Shown here: one piece after another, positions 63,480 to 64,000 of the stretch
Layout: each line of letters opens with the position of its first letter
Position numbering within the stretch: position 1 is the stretch's first letter
Assembly: GCA_016212095.1 (NCBI GenBank)
Contig: JACRHH010000032.1
Span: 1-64,000 of the forward strand
DNA from: Nitrospirota bacterium
GTDB taxonomy: Bacteria > Nitrospirota > Thermodesulfovibrionia > SZUA-242
DNA length: 64,000 bases
Direction of reading: 5' to 3'
Notes under the pieces: generated by a model
Seen by the model: only the letters and a program-made list of their open reading frames with translations
Database searches by the model: none
Told to the model about the DNA's origin: nothing
Position numbers and translations under genes: made by a program

Positions 63480-63748
63480 GCCGTTGTTTCCGGTTTCCTC
63501 TCCGTCAGCATCCGCCAGTAGTAGCCACCTGCAAATCCTGCCGTAGCGCCGCCAAGCAGAAACACAAACAACAACAAGTCGCCCTTGTCGGTGTTTATCA
63601 GCGGCTCCGAAGCCTCCCGGCCATGCTCGGCTGAGATTTTTTCCACAACCGCCTCATCGACGCCGGCCCATTTACCCTCGGCGAAAACCGGAGATACGCC
63701 AAACAGCACAATAGTTGCCGAGAGAACAGCCAGTAAACGCACTACCAT
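63476..63748 (-). CDS. Small membrane subunit of cobalt transporter (CbiN/CbiL-like)
   Basis: The 90-residue protein has a signal or N-terminal helix (about 1-23, ending VFAEG), a short periplasmic part (KWAGVDEAVVEKISAEHGRE) and a C-terminal helix (LLLFVFLLGGATAGFAGGYY). Two helices around a periplasmic loop next to cbiQ fit the CbiN/CbiL-like accessory subunits of cobalt or nickel ECF transporters. Sequence similarity to classical CbiN is weak. Confidence 0.6.
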   Translation of the reverse strand: MVVRLLAVLSATIVLFGVSPVFAEGKWAGVDEAVVEKISAEHGREASEPLINTDKGDLLLFVFLLGGATAGFAGGYYWRMLTERKPETTA

Positions 63749-64000
63749 TTCATTCCTTTCCTGTGCAGGTATGCCTGCGCCGGGCCGAAGCCCAGCCGGG
63801 CAGCCCGCTGAAAATACTGGATTGAAGCCGAAGGCTCCCCGTTATATTCGTGCGCGATTCCAAGATTGGCCAGGATACTGCCGTCTTGCGGCTCTATTTC
63901 GAGCGCCTTGCCGAACGCCTGTATCGCCATGACATATTGGCCTGACGCGAGATATGCCTGCCCCATCGAATTCAACGACGGAACATGCCGATTATCAAGC
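63742..64000 (-). CDS. TPR protein, C-terminal part (runs off window)
   Basis: The frame is open to the window edge and ends with two TPR units (SLNSMGQAYLASGQYVMAIQ, ANLGIAHEYNGEPSASIQYF). Its stop overlaps the next gene by 7 bp, so it is probably part of the cobalt-transport operon. The N-terminus and any additional domain are outside the window. Confidence 0.8.
   Translation of the reverse strand, partial: LDNRHVPSLNSMGQAYLASGQYVMAIQAFGKALEIEPQDGSILANLGIAHEYNGEPSASIQYFQRAARLGFGPAQAYLHRKGMKW

Overview
The window is a gene-dense, GC-rich stretch of a Gram-negative bacterial chromosome. Outer-membrane-type proteins, lipoproteins with lipoboxes, FecR, a Spy/CpxP-like protein and AlgI/AlgJ support the Gram-negative call. 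CcoS and an acnA/icd/sdhA set imply respiratory metabolism. Multihaem cytochrome c, HD-GYP, several multidomain histidine kinases, a LysR regulator like those tied to selenium metabolism in Deltaproteobacteria, and a MoaD/NIL/threonine-synthase cluster point to a deltaproteobacterial, Nitrospinota/Nitrospirota-like or related lineage. The phylum is inference; no rRNA or tRNA gene was seen.

Layout. 1-9.6 kb: the edge of an IS630-like transposase, then priA-pcm-ccoS, acylphosphatase, a GAF/HD-GYP signalling protein, eukaryotic-type icd and a 1002-residue DUF4175 protein. 9.7-16.8 kb: a signalling block with two sensor kinases (one carrying its own receiver), an unknown exported protein, a small kinase and a receiver-TPR protein. 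17-20.1 kb: the most unusual region. Three identical 46-bp copies of the 3' end of the aconitase gene flank small segments that carry toxin-antitoxin (TA) debris and a DUF1566 lipoprotein. 20.1-26.8 kb: acnA, a LysR regulator, azoreductase, surE and an FAD protein. 26.8-32.3 kb: vapBC, a DNA-methyltransferase remnant, a BrkB-family protein, a multihaem cytochrome and DUF2442/DUF4160 debris. 32.3-41.2 kb: GT39, zapA, a zapB-like gene, then an operon of TPR-barrel protein, FecR protein, metallo-hydrolase and CHASE2 cyclase, then adk. 41.4-48.1 kb: homoserine dehydrogenase, TusA-like, ThiF/MoeB-like, a PIN TA pair, threonine synthase 1, MoaD-like, NIL protein, threonine synthase 2, and a DUF4258/YgiT pair. 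48.2-59.6 kb: hflX, algI/algJ-like genes, a lone sdhA, a lipoprotein, an ExeA-like ATPase with a structured leader, and a spy-RR-HK envelope-stress operon. 59.6-60.6 kb: two cassette-like genes separated by an integron-type attC site. 61-64 kb: cobalt ECF transport and cobalamin adenosylation genes, interrupted by an antitoxin with a deleted PIN toxin.

The strongest leads are the acn 3'-end repeat array, the attC site with no integrase in view, and the sulfur-carrier/threonine-synthase cluster, which may use a protein thiocarboxylate to make a sulfur amino acid. A recurring theme is TA modules in which the antitoxin is intact and the toxin is frameshifted or deleted.
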